DNA from: Pseudovirgaria hyperparasitica
Taxonomy: Eukaryota > Ascomycota > Dothideomycetes > Acrospermales > Acrospermaceae
NCBI RefSeq assembly: GCF_010093815.1
Contig: NW_022985554.1
Location: 838,999-902,998, forward strand
DNA: 64,000 bases
Direction of reading: 5' to 3'
Position 1 is the first letter of the stretch, and each line of letters begins with the position of its first letter. The translations under genes were made by a program, and so were the position numbers. Positions 1-9,146 of the stretch are shown here, piece by piece. The notes beneath the pieces are model-generated. The model had not been told where the DNA came from and searched no databases. It was given only the letters and a program-made list of their open reading frames with translations.

Positions 1-2
1 GA

Positions 3-1270
3 GAAACACCGCAATCGACCATGCCGAAACGATCAGCTTTAACCTTTGGCATGAATCGAACGACGGAATCCGCTCCATTTATACCAGCCGGGCGTCCCAA
101 CGATCACCAGGGCGCTACCCAAGACCACGAGCACGGAACCCCGCCTCCCGTACCAATGTCCTCACGTCCTGATCTGTCAGTAATCATGGCTTCCAAGCCC
201 AAGCCTGGGGCCGTCCCTCAGTGTTTGAAATGCAGAGACTTTTCAGCCCCTGATAACCATTCCACACGTTTCCCTCGCCATGCCATTCCATCCACAGACA
301 TCGCATGGCTCGCTCATCAACTCTGCTCTCCCTTCCCCTCCTGACCGACAAAGCACGTGTCATTTTCACATGGCTACACCACAATATTGCTTACGATGCC
401 GACGCATTCTTTAACAACACTGTCAGGACTAAGACTCCCGAGGAAACCATGGCCAAAGGCGCAGCCGTATGTGCTGGCTACGCTGGCCTCTTTACTGCCA
501 TTGCCTCCCACGCCGGCCTCGAAAGCGTCGTAATCAGTGGCTACGGCAAAGGCTACAGCCACAAGGCCCTCCAGCCCGGACAGGCGATCCCGCCATACAA
601 GTCGAACCACGCCTGGAACGCCGTCAAGCTCGAGCATGGCGAGTGGAAGTTGCTCGACAGCACGTGGGGCGCCGGCGTACTGAGCAACAAGTTATACAAG
701 AAGATCTTCAACGAGGACATGTTCACCATGGACAACATCGAGTTCGGCACCCGCCATTTCCCTACAGATGACTCGCAGTGGTACCGCAACGACGGCCGCA
801 CGATGACATGGGACGAGTACATGCTCGACGATGTCGGCGAGCGCGTCAATGTGTATGGCGCAGCTACCAAGGAGCACGGCCTGGGCGCGCGCACATTCTA
901 CCCCGAGCAGCGCAGCATCCGCGTACACTCTCCTACCGAACCGCCAGTTCTGCGCTTTCAGTTCGCGTACAAGTGCAGCCATTGGGATAACGCACGGAAC
1001 GGCGAAGGCCCGCCATACGTCATGACCTTGAAGGTGGAGGGGAGAGATGGGAGGAATGGGGACTATTTGCCGTTTGAGACGGACGGGCGGATGTGGTGGG
1101 TGGATGTCAGACGAGAGGATCTTGGGGCGCCTGGACAGACGATCTCGGTGTTTGCGGTGACGAGGCTGGATAGGAAGGATGGGAGGGGTGTGTCGGTGAA
1201 GGAGTACAAGAGTAAGAAGGGCAAGACGAGCATGAGTTTTGGGGGCGTGTGTCAGTGGAATCTGGTGTGA
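3..1270 (+). pseudogene. Cyk3-like transglutaminase-domain protein, 5' end outside window, apparent frameshift near 341
   Basis: The 3' part of a transglutaminase-like gene of the kind found in the cytokinesis protein Cyk3. The downstream frame (open from 305) carries the papain-fold triad: Cys56 in AAVCAGYAGLF, His102 in SNHAWNAV and Asp118 in LLDSTWGAG (numbered from the ATG at 305). The N-terminal half of the domain, including CLKCRDFSAPDNHSTRFPR and IPSTDIAWLAHQL, lies in another frame that is open from the window edge to a TGA at 342-344. In relatives, SPFPS is followed directly by LTDKAR; here these two pieces meet in different frames at the pyrimidine run 333-343, as if one C were missing. 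No intron of credible size fits. It is either a real one-base loss (pseudogene) or a consensus error in a C run; the intact triad and long open frame downstream favour an error or a very recent event. The SH3 domain expected further upstream is outside the window. Confidence 0.75.
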
Positions 1271-1787
1271 GTGAACATGATGTCGCGTGCAATCTTGTCC
1301 TATTTCGAGTATATGTTGGCGTTGATTTAGATACCAGGCGGCGGGAAGGATATGAAGCATTTTCCGGGCAAGGGGGAGGGGGGGTCCCGGGTCAGGGACC
1401 TACATACTCTGTAGTTTTGGCAATTTCGGTCGTTGCAGCTTTGTACGCGAAACGATGACCACGTTTTCAGTTTCTGTGATTTGAGTCACTCCTCCTCTTC
1501 ATGGCTGACGAATCTGCTCTCTCCCATGGCGTATAACATCTAGTCACGTAACGTCTTTCCTTCTGTGACCTTTTTCCCACTCCATGGTCAGAAATAAAGG
1601 ACAAGATTGGTAAATAGAGCGGAGGAGAATTGTGGAGAGAGGAATTGTATTGGATCCTGCGCTGTGGATAAAATCTAATCGTACAGCGTGGACTATATGA
1701 ACGCCTGTGCTATGCTTTTCTTCCGTACATGATACAAACCACCTTTTACTGTACATTCCTTGCCTCATGGAGCATGATCCTCCATCA
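1271..1787. other. Intergenic, convergent 3' ends
   Basis: This lies between the stop codons of two converging genes. A short G-rich run lies near 1371-1384. No further gene, RNA or repeat is recognisable. Confidence 0.6.
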
Positions 1788-2477
1788 TCACCATAACCAG
1801 CCCTTTTTCTTCTCCTCCTTCTCATCCGTCGCATTCTCCGCAAGCTTCTCCGCCGCCTTCTCCCTCTCCTTCCAGTCCTCACTCCACTCCCCCTCCTTCT
1901 TCCGCATCTTCAACCCATCAACCTCCCTCCTCACAGCCTCACTCACCCCCTTCTCCTTCCCCTCTCCACCCATCCCCCTCTCCTCAAACGCCTCCTCCAC
2001 AAACGACCTGATCCGATCCGCAACGCCCATCTCCCCCTCCCCATCCCCCATCTCCCTCTCCCTCTCCACCCTCTCCCGCTCCAACCGCTCCCTCATCAGC
2101 GCCTGCACCTGCCGCGCCCTCTCCGTCGGCATCTCCGTCCTATTCTCAAACATGCCCCTGAGCCAGCCCGTCTTTTTCTCGCCGTCCGCTGCACTATTAC
2201 CACTGCCAACACCACCAGGACTCCAGTACAACGTGCGCAGATGATTCGCGCTTAGGGCGGTCGTGCTGCCTAGGAGAAGGGTGTAGACGTCGAGTTTGCG
2301 TGGGGGCATGGCGATGAGGATGGGGCAGGCGATGACGAGGCCCCAGGAGAGGTTGCGGGACATGGTGGTGTAGGATTCGGTGCGGCGGGTGGTGAGGGCG
2401 AGGGGGGATGGTGGTTCTTCGGTGGTGGTGGTGTTTGGGGTGGGTTGAGATGAGGGTTGGGGTAGTTGCGGAGGCAT
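1788..2477 (-). CDS. Rhomboid-annotated small membrane protein
   Basis: An intronless gene of 229 residues when started at the ATG at 2477. An in-frame ATG at 2639 would add 54 low-complexity residues and is less likely. The region NLSWGLVIACPILIAMPPRK followed by LDVYTLLLGSTTALSANHL gives one or two membrane segments joined by a conserved PPRKLD turn. This matches a family that fungal annotations call rhomboid family membrane protein, although no Ser-His rhomboid dyad is visible and protease activity should not be assumed. The C-terminal half is highly charged (RERLERERVERERE and later EKEEKKK) and probably helical. The coding strand is strongly purine-rich there. The function is unknown; a mitochondrial or ER membrane location is possible but not shown. 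Confidence 0.7.
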   Translation of the reverse strand: MPPQLPQPSSQPTPNTTTTEEPPSPLALTTRRTESYTTMSRNLSWGLVIACPILIAMPPRKLDVYTLLLGSTTALSANHLRTLYWSPGGVGSGNSAADGEKKTGWLRGMFENRTEMPTERARQVQALMRERLERERVEREREMGDGEGEMGVADRIRSFVEEAFEERGMGGEGKEKGVSEAVRREVDGLKMRKKEGEWSEDWKEREKAAEKLAENATDEKEEKKKGWLW

Positions 2478-2973
2478 TTTGAGGTTTTTTTTGGTAGCTT
2501 GGGGGTTGTGAGGGTTTGGTTTATGAGGTTTTTGGTTTGAGGTTGTGGAGATGTCGGCGTTGTTGCTGCGCGCAGTGGATCGATGGAGGATGGGTGATGG
2601 TGAGCGCATCATGAGCTTTGTGAATTTGATTAGACCCATGTCGGTGGTCGGAGCTTCGGGGGTGTGCGGCGGGATTGAAGCTACGGCGTGGCGTTCTCAT
2701 ATCTACGACGGGGATCCACGGTAAGCTGTCGTGTAGTCAATCAACATTTCAATCGTGGAGTTCAATATCAGAAGGGGATCATCTCATATTAAGAGCTTTT
2801 CTTCTTATTTACAGAATTTTGCTACCATGTAGCGCCGAGAGAATCGGTAAGTGCTAGTATTAGACGAAGGGACGACGTAAGCGGTTCATAATGCAAGCTG
2901 CTGTGAGCTTTCATAAAAATCCAAAGAAAGAAGGACTCTGAGGTGTGGACTCAAAGGCGTTTTATTGCAGACA
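2478..2973. other. Intergenic, tandem minus-strand genes
   Basis: This is the upstream region of the rhomboid-like gene and the downstream region of the RRM gene. No gene or repeat is recognised. An alternative longer N-terminus of the rhomboid-like protein would use 2478-2639. Confidence 0.5.
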
Positions 2974-4807
2974 TCAGTAAGTAGCGTCCGATTTGAGAAA
3001 CATCCATTTTCCGTCATGGCACACTGGCTGAGACGTTTCTGATGTGTCCATGCGATAAGTCTTCCCCCGGTGCTCCAATTTATATCTGCTCTTGTGGTCG
3101 TCATTTTGCATCAGCTCAACTGTCACTTTGCGGTCGAAGAGGTCTTCTCCATAGAGCTCAGAAATGGCTCTTTCAGCCTCCAAGCTATTGGACATGTTCA
3201 CAAATCCGTGCCCAGGGTGACGACCAGACCTCTCAATAGGTATAGAAATGGACGTACTACACGGTGGTCAGAACTTGTACAAGACTATCGGTTATGCGAC
3301 TTACACATCGAACCCTTTGAAAAGTACCTCCAAGTCGCCCTCAGTGGTCACCCAATCGAGATTTCCGATTCGAAGCACAACGCTCTCACTGGGGGTATAG
3401 TCCTGGATCGTACGCACTTGACTATCGACGCTCTCCGACTCTGATTTCACAATCTCTAGCTCCGTGGGTGTCATGCGGTCGTATTGATCCCCCAGAAAGT
3501 TTGTCGTGAATCCACCCCCTCGTCTGTGAACTATGACTTGTCCAGCATTTGCAGTACTGCTAAAAAACCAGATAATTAGCAAAGTTATATTGCATTGTGA
3601 GGATATAAATGACGCGGATGTAGATCTACTTGATTTCGCCCGATGAACCAGCAGCCAATGGAGTTATGTTCCGAAGCATGTCATTGATGTCAGACACGTC
3701 AGATATATCGCGATATCGTTTAGATTCAGGAGACGCTTCGGCATTTTGGAGGTACTCGATGGATTCAAACGATTCGCGCAGTCGCTTCCGGCCTGCGGGG
3801 TTCATCTTAGAGGCCTTGTCACGTTGTCGCTGGGCTTCTTTTGCTTGAAGTCGGCGCTGGACCTCTTCGGTAATGTCTTCGTACTCGACAGGCTGCACAT
3901 TGGGCTCGTTCGATGCGGCCACATTGTAGCCTGCCTCTGTGGCCTGTAGAACCCGCTTATTTGGTGAAGATGATTGATGTGTGAGCTCTTCAACGGCCTT
4001 CCTTTTTCCATTGGGATTCGCACGACGCTGGGTGTGTGGCAGTAAATTACTGACATCATTGGGGAGCAAGCTTCCTGGAATTCGCCCTGTGATAGGCTTT
4101 TGTGTCTGTGCCTTTCGTGATGAGCTCTTGACGGTATCCTCGGCTCTGATTGCGTGTTCTGGAGGTATAGAAGATGAATCAATATCTTTCGGGGCATCAG
4201 CAAAAGCTTCTACCAAGAGATGTCTGCCACGTAATATTTTTCCGTTCATCTCGCTGCACGCAAGCTGCTGCATTCTCCCAGAGTGGACGGAGACGATGGC
4301 GCACCGGCACCGTCTTCCATCTTGAACGAATCGTATATTTGATACGCCATAGCCTTCAAACTTTACGGCTATGTCTTCTGCAGTGATCTCATTGGCTAGA
4401 TTGCTGATTCTGATCAAGCAGGCGAAAGGTGCTGTACTCGGCTCGGGATGTGGAGGTGCTGGAAACGCAAGGTTGGTGATGTTTTGAACTGAGAACTAGT
4501 ATATGATGTCAGCCTTGAACTCCATGATGCGATCACTTCTACGTACCAGGAGTCCCTTCAATTTCACTGCTGCCTGTCGCGACTGCTCCGTGCTCACAGA
4601 CATCGCCACCAACTCAAGCCGAACACCGGGAGGAATAGCATGCAGCGACAGCACTTTATTAAGTATGATATCATGATTCTCAAAGTTCGCTATGTGAGCA
4701 TCGAATAAATCGGACCAGTTATCAGAGGATGGCGTGTCTGAGGGTTGGACCCTCGCTTGTTCGAGCTGTCTTTTCAACGCGTGCACTGCGTCCAGGTGGT
4801 CGTCCAT
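2974..4807 (-). CDS. RNA-binding protein with two RRM domains
   Basis: A four-exon gene: 4807-4547, 4495-3630, 3559-3305 and 3256-2974, giving 554 residues. The introns are 51, 70 and 48 nt, with GTACGT, GTAGAT and GTAAGT donors; the second has a GCTAAT branch site. All exon phases agree. RRM1 starts at CLIRISNLANEITAEDIAVK and continues through IRFVQDGRRCRCAIVSV. A long Ser/Arg/Lys-rich linker follows. RRM2 is split by introns: VVLRIGNLDWVTTEGDLEVL, then the RNP1-like GHGFVNMSN, then ISELYGEDLFDRKVTVELM. A role in mRNA processing or transport is inferred from the domains only. An upstream in-frame ATG at 4966 would add 53 residues; MDDHLDAVHALKRQ at 4807 looks like the better start. Confidence 0.8.
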
Positions 4808-5288
4808 GCTGATATCCGTGGAAAGATTGGAAGTCAATTGGGTGACTACATGAGAGTCAGGACGAATGTTGTGCACAAGAGAGCGTGAGGGTTTCAGATT
4901 CGGGTGCTTGTATGGTGGGAAGACGTAGGCATAGGAGGAAATCGTGAAGAGTCGCGCGACAAACATTCAAATGACGTCGGTGCGCTAAGCTCGAAAAGGT
5001 CGCGCTAGCACGTGCTCATTCACCCAAGGTTTGTATTATGTCATCCCTATTCTTTAGATCTTATTTAGTACTAGGCTTTTAGTACTTAGACAAGCAAATC
5101 CGTCATTTCACGACGAGCCAGAGGCGATGCGAAGACTCGAACGGCAAGAAGTCCAGACTTGGTAGTCAACTTTGACATCGTGTCGATCCTGAATTTCAAT
5201 GAAGGCAGGTTCAGGCTCTAGATGGGCGCCTGGCAGTGGCAGTGGAACCGGGCCGCTTCGCCAATTATCGACTTCAGTACGCACACCA
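4808..5288. other. Upstream region of the RRM gene
   Basis: This holds the likely promoter and leader of the RRM gene. AT-rich stretches around 5035-5090 may be promoter elements. No gene is recognised. Confidence 0.4.
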
Positions 5289-5831
5289 TCAGCTGCGTAA
5301 TATATATGAAGAGAAGTGGCTGTCGTGGTCTACAAAGTTCGTAAACTGTACCGTGGACATGCGTGCTGCGATGCCAGGCGAGAGTGATGGTCTTCCGCCA
5401 GGTGTTCTTTCTGTCACAACTTGGCCGCCCGTATCTAGGCATTGCACCTTCCTGGACAAATCCCTTGATGGAGATACCTCTGCACCCTGCCGCGTCGCCT
5501 GCTGGCTCACCTGTGCGATCCGACCCTCTTGCTGAATCCAGGTCCTAGTCGCCAGATGCATCAGCCGGTGTATGTCGTACACCTCGAAGAGTACAGGCGA
5601 CGGCCACTTGTGCTCTCGATACCTAGGATACCCGCTAATATACCAGAGATATTCCCAGTACGTTGGATTTGGTCGCTGATCAGAGATGTTGCGAGGCCCG
5701 TGTTGGAGCATCGTGCAGTGTATTTGGACTCTGCATGCAGATGATGCGTCCCTTTGAATACGGATGCGAATTACAAGGGACCAATTATCATACCATGGAA
5801 GACGTCGAACATGTGGTAATACGTTGACCAT
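5289..5831 (-). CDS. Orphan ORF, 180 residues, function unknown
   Basis: An ATG-started single-exon frame immediately downstream (49 nt) of the phosphotransferase gene on the same strand. Its middle, NPTYWEYLWYISGYPRYREH and VLFEVYDIHRLMHLATRTW, looks protein-like with many aromatic residues. The C-terminal third is less convincing. I recognise no domain, signal peptide or membrane segment. It could be a lineage-specific gene or a chance frame. Confidence 0.35.
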   Translation of the reverse strand: MVNVLPHVRRLPWYDNWSLVIRIRIQRDASSACRVQIHCTMLQHGPRNISDQRPNPTYWEYLWYISGYPRYREHKWPSPVLFEVYDIHRLMHLATRTWIQQEGRIAQVSQQATRQGAEVSPSRDLSRKVQCLDTGGQVVTERTPGGRPSLSPGIAARMSTVQFTNFVDHDSHFSSYILRS

Positions 5832-5879
5832 GTCCCGGCGCCGTTGTGATCCCGCATGCCTACAGCACTATCAAAACCC

Positions 5880-6937
5880 TCAGATCGAGCTCTCATACCA
5901 ACGCCAAGCATCCAGAATCTTCTCATTCTGCTCCAAAAATAACGGCACATACTCTCTCGCCCAATCCGAACTAGAATAGCTCGTCCACAACGTTTTACAA
6001 TTCTCCCAGTATTCAGGAAGCCAGCCAGACTGCTCCCAGTCTATAAGTGTAATAACGCGGTAGGGCGTAGAACTACTGACCATAATATTGGATTGGTGTA
6101 GGTCGCCATGCGTAAACCGGATAGGGGTATCATCCGGGAGGTCATAGCGGTAAGGCTCTATAGGAACATCTATACATTTATCCGGGAAAGCTTGGCGGCA
6201 GAGAAAGGCATACCAGTCGTGGAAGGCTTTGACGGATAGAAAAGGGCCACATTGTTCGGTGTAGCATTCCACGCTGCGGTCGTATATATGGTTGCGAAGA
6301 ATGTTTCCTAATGCACGTATTAGATGTCGATCTACTCTGTACATTTAACTGAACTTGCCGATATACTTATCTCGCGGATCTTGTTGAAGGGTTCGTAGGC
6401 TCCGTATTATTTCCCGTAAATCCTCGCAAACGACCCTCCGATTCTTCACGTCCATTTGCTCCCAAACGCTCTCAAGCGTTACGCCCCGTACTAATTCCAT
6501 ATAAATAAATGTATCATCTCCATCAGTACGCCATCCATATACTTCTGGCACCGGGACTCGTTTACCTAGTATCTTATAAATAAATGTGTCATCTCCATCA
6601 GTACGCCATCCATATACTTCTAGAGTACCGGGACTCGTTTACCTAGTATCTTATAAATAGAAAATAGACATAACGCCTCAGGGAGCGTTCGATCGATAGG
6701 TCCCCATTTAACAAAAAGGTTAAGATCGGACCACGAGGCCGGCGGCTTACGTCCATAGCTGCCGATTAAATGCTGTCTCCGTACGTCTAGGCATGTTTGG
6801 GATTCTAGCTGCTGGCGGACTCGTATACGCACTTCGTCGGGCGTAGGCAGCTGTAAGTGATGCTGAAAGAAAGAAGATTCGCGACAATCATAGTTTTGGT
6901 CAGAGGGTACTGTAGATGGTGATAATGTGAGGGCCAT
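5880..6937 (-). CDS. Aminoglycoside phosphotransferase (APH)-fold kinase family protein
   Basis: A three-exon model: 6937-6643, 6565-6350 and 6307-5880, giving 312 residues, the usual size for fungal APH-family proteins. The kinase-like fold is shown by the catalytic loop RFTHGDLHQSNIMV and the metal-binding VITLIDWEQSGW (Asp in the DFG position), with FIYMELVRGVTLESVWEQM as the hinge and GPFLSVKAFHDWY as the family-typical segment before the C-lobe. The substrate is unknown; fungal members are mostly orphan small-molecule kinases and need not confer drug resistance. Intron 1 (6642-6566, 77 nt) is one unit of a tandem duplication of coding sequence. Intron 2 (6349-6308, 42 nt) uses a weak GTTAAA donor, a CTAAT branch and ATTAG. 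Start: ATG at 6937 (a TTG lies two codons upstream). If intron 1 is not spliced, the frame is broken and the gene would be a pseudogene. Confidence 0.7.
6501..6652. repeat. Tandem duplication (75/77 bp units) forming an intron
   Basis: Two direct copies, 6501-6575 and 6576-6652, nearly identical, with a partial third copy beginning ATAAATAG at 6653. They differ mainly by a 2-bp length change near 6622-6627. The unit contains CTAGGTAAAC on the coding strand, so each copy carries AG^GT. The upstream GT (6642) acts as donor and the downstream AG (6567-6566) as acceptor, which makes an intron exactly one unit long. Confidence 0.85.
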
Positions 6938-7816
6938 GGACAAGAAATTTGTGGTCGAACTCGTAATGTTATGGAGAAAGGCTCAGATACTTGGGAGGTT
7001 GCAATGATTCGAAGTCACTACTTGCAGGCAGGTGGGTAGTGGTGGGAAATGGATTGCAGTCTTATCCGGATCTGCATGTGGAGGTTGTCCGATGCACAGT
7101 TCCCCGCGATTATGGCGAAATTCGCGCGCTTCGCTCTAACGGCTGTGGTTGACAAAATGCAATACTCATCTAGCTCCTAAATATACTCAAATTTGGAAGA
7201 AACACGATATCAGCCGTTCTACGTTATCCCGCCGTCATAGATGCCTTACCCAGTCCAAGGCACAACATGTTTCCCATCTCTCAGATTCTGTGACACGAAA
7301 GATGCATATGGGACTGTGCCGCATGGCTGGCGCGTAAAACTGTTGCCTGGGAGCAAAGTAGACGAACACTAACCAGTGGAGAGGAGCAATACACTCCGGC
7401 ATCCTGCGAGCATCACGGTACGGTACGCCATCTTTCAGCGCCGCTCTACGTGAACAGCGTGGGCCATAAATATCCTCTGATCCCCGCGTCCAAAACCTCA
7501 GCCAGTACGCACATCTCCAACTTCTATCTCCTTCTCAAGTCATTCAATGCAAGCGTTGCTGGTACCAGAGGAGATACCTCAACACCAAAGCAAGCATCTC
7601 AAAACACGACTACATCATTGCTTCACTCCTCTCCGACCTCACCACCACAACGTCAAAACTGTGTAACACTCACAAGACTGCCTCATTCCAGCATTCCCAA
7701 CCTCCTTCTCCGCGGAACTGCGCATCCCCAACGACGAGCTCTACCCATCCCCCAATATCCACGTCCCAAACATACCGTCCTAACGCAACCCATCTCCCTC
7801 GCCCTCCCCTTTCGCC
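6938..7816. other. Divergent promoter region with transposon scrap
   Basis: This lies between the phosphotransferase (minus) and the DUF6914-like gene (plus). It contains the small transposase-like fragment at 7149-7337. The last 250 bp are C-rich and pyrimidine-rich on the plus strand, as is common in fungal leaders. Confidence 0.45.
7149..7337 (+). mobile_element. Fragment of a Pogo/Fot1-like DNA transposase (helix-turn-helix)
   Basis: The frame holds KYTQIWKKHDISRSTLSRRH followed by RCLTQSKAQH. This resembles the N-terminal helix-turn-helix of fungal Pogo/Fot1-type transposases, where a sequence like KYGVSRSTLSRR leads into the CENP-B-like region. Only about 40 residues are recognisable; no DDE catalytic part or inverted repeats were seen nearby. 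It is probably an old remnant. The call rests on a short motif. Confidence 0.4.
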
Positions 7817-8355
7817 ATGGCTCTCTCCACACGCACCATGTACATAGTGATTTCCGCTACCCAACAGGGAAAGCCTGCACACTGGGCAGTCTTCATCCCC
7901 GACAACGATTTCATCGACGGAAAGAAAGGAAAGATAATCCACAATACCGGTAACCCTGCTACTGGCTTCACGCTCGAGTTCAGGCGCGGCGCCGACTATA
8001 CCAACACCAGAAAGCGATACATGTTCTGCACTCTCGCCCAAGTCCACAGCAACTACATCCGTGATGTGCCGGTGACGGCGGAACTTAATGAAAGCACTGC
8101 GCGTGACCCGCTAGAATCGGTCGCTACGACTGTCCCTAACATTGGGCGGAGTCCCAAGCCCTTCGACCACACTCACCCTGAAGTAAGTGGATTGCTCGAG
8201 ACTATGCCAGTATGCGTTTTTGCCACGAGCTGACTAGCGGCCAGACCAAGAACTGCCAGGACTGGATCCACAATTATATAGAGGCTTTGATCGCTGCTGG
8301 ATACATATCAACTGCAGCTCGAGACGCGCTGGCGAACATGCCAAAGTTTATATGA
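7817..8355 (+). CDS. DUF6914-like small fungal protein
   Basis: Two exons, 7817-8182 and 8245-8355, give 158 residues. The 62-nt intron has a GTAAGT donor and a CTGAC branch. The start has a good context (gccATGg). The sequence runs MYIVISATQQGKPAHWAVFI, with an HWA motif after the first strand, and ends with NCQDWIHNYIEALIAAGYI in exon 2. Fungal proteins grouped as DUF6914 share the early HWA and the late Asn/Cys-Gln-Asp-Trp motif, which could be the His and Cys/Asn of a papain-like or NlpC-like fold; that catalytic reading is inference. There is no signal peptide or membrane segment. Splicing brings the CQDW motif into the protein, so the unspliced frame would lose its most conserved part. 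Confidence 0.75.
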
Positions 8356-8770
8356 TGTCCTCGGACTTACAGTCCTAGTGATGTTTCAGCTGCAATCGAC
8401 GATCGAGCTGTGTTCCCCGGTTATCTTTAAACCTGCGATCCTATAAGCGGCACATGTGCAGGTGGGAAACTATACGGCGTCAAATTCGAGTGGCAAGGTT
8501 GCAGAGTGTTAGTCTCGAGCTGCATACACAGTGACCTTGGCCGTTTGATCTGGTCGTGTGACTGACATTGAGCCGCGTACAGGATTGCTGATTGCTGACT
8601 CTGGAGAAGAGCCAGTTTCGACTCTGACTGGCGTACAGTACATGGACAATACAGTAGCATTTGATCATAATCCATGACAGACGTGTCTTGTTTCATATCG
8701 CACGTTAACATCTGCATCCACCTTGGAAAGCTCATTCAAACGAGCAGAGTCATACTCTTCGTGTTTTAGG
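8356..8770. other. Intergenic
   Basis: No gene is supported. Short open frames on the minus strand have no recognisable similarity. Confidence 0.5.
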
Positions 8771-9146
8771 TTATTGGGATCTTGGTTTGCGGAAGAGTAC
8801 AAGAGTTTGTTGGAGGCGAACGAGTTGAAGCAGGTGCTGAGCTGTTTCTAGGAAAGGCCCTCTGTATCGCTTTAGAACGTCAATCAACATAGTGACTACA
8901 GCTGAAGCAAGCCTTTCGAAACTAACATTGATAAGCGAGTACTTTATGGTCAGTGGAGTTACGCACTGGTTGTTGGAGAGCCGATAGTCTCCTTGCATCG
9001 GGATAAGAGCGAGAATGTCTAATACCCAGAGTGATTCCACGATGTTCTGAATCGTCCGGTGGTTCATATATGTCATTCGTTCTAAGGGTATGGAACGCCT
9101 CTCGAAGCTGGTGTGTAGCGTCAGGGCTTCCAATAGCGAAGAACAA
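8771..9146 (-). pseudogene. Probable gene relic, two overlapping protein-like frames
   Basis: Two minus-strand frames overlap. One begins FFAIGSPDATHQLREAFHTL and contains EPPDDSEH. The other continues with ESLWVLDILALIPMQGD and then a helical stretch SFERLASAVVTMLIDVLKRY. Each looks protein-like over a different part, as expected for a coding sequence whose frame changed, with no obvious intron between them. I do not recognise the family with certainty. It could also be chance. Confidence 0.3.

Noticed and set aside
1729-2244. A 171-residue Ser/Pro-rich plus-strand frame
   Set aside because: Antisense to the charged tail of the rhomboid-like gene; only low-complexity sequence.
5880-6943. 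A drug-resistance aminoglycoside kinase acquired from bacteria
   Set aside because: The fold motifs fit the large fungal APH family, with fungal introns; nothing points to recent bacterial transfer.
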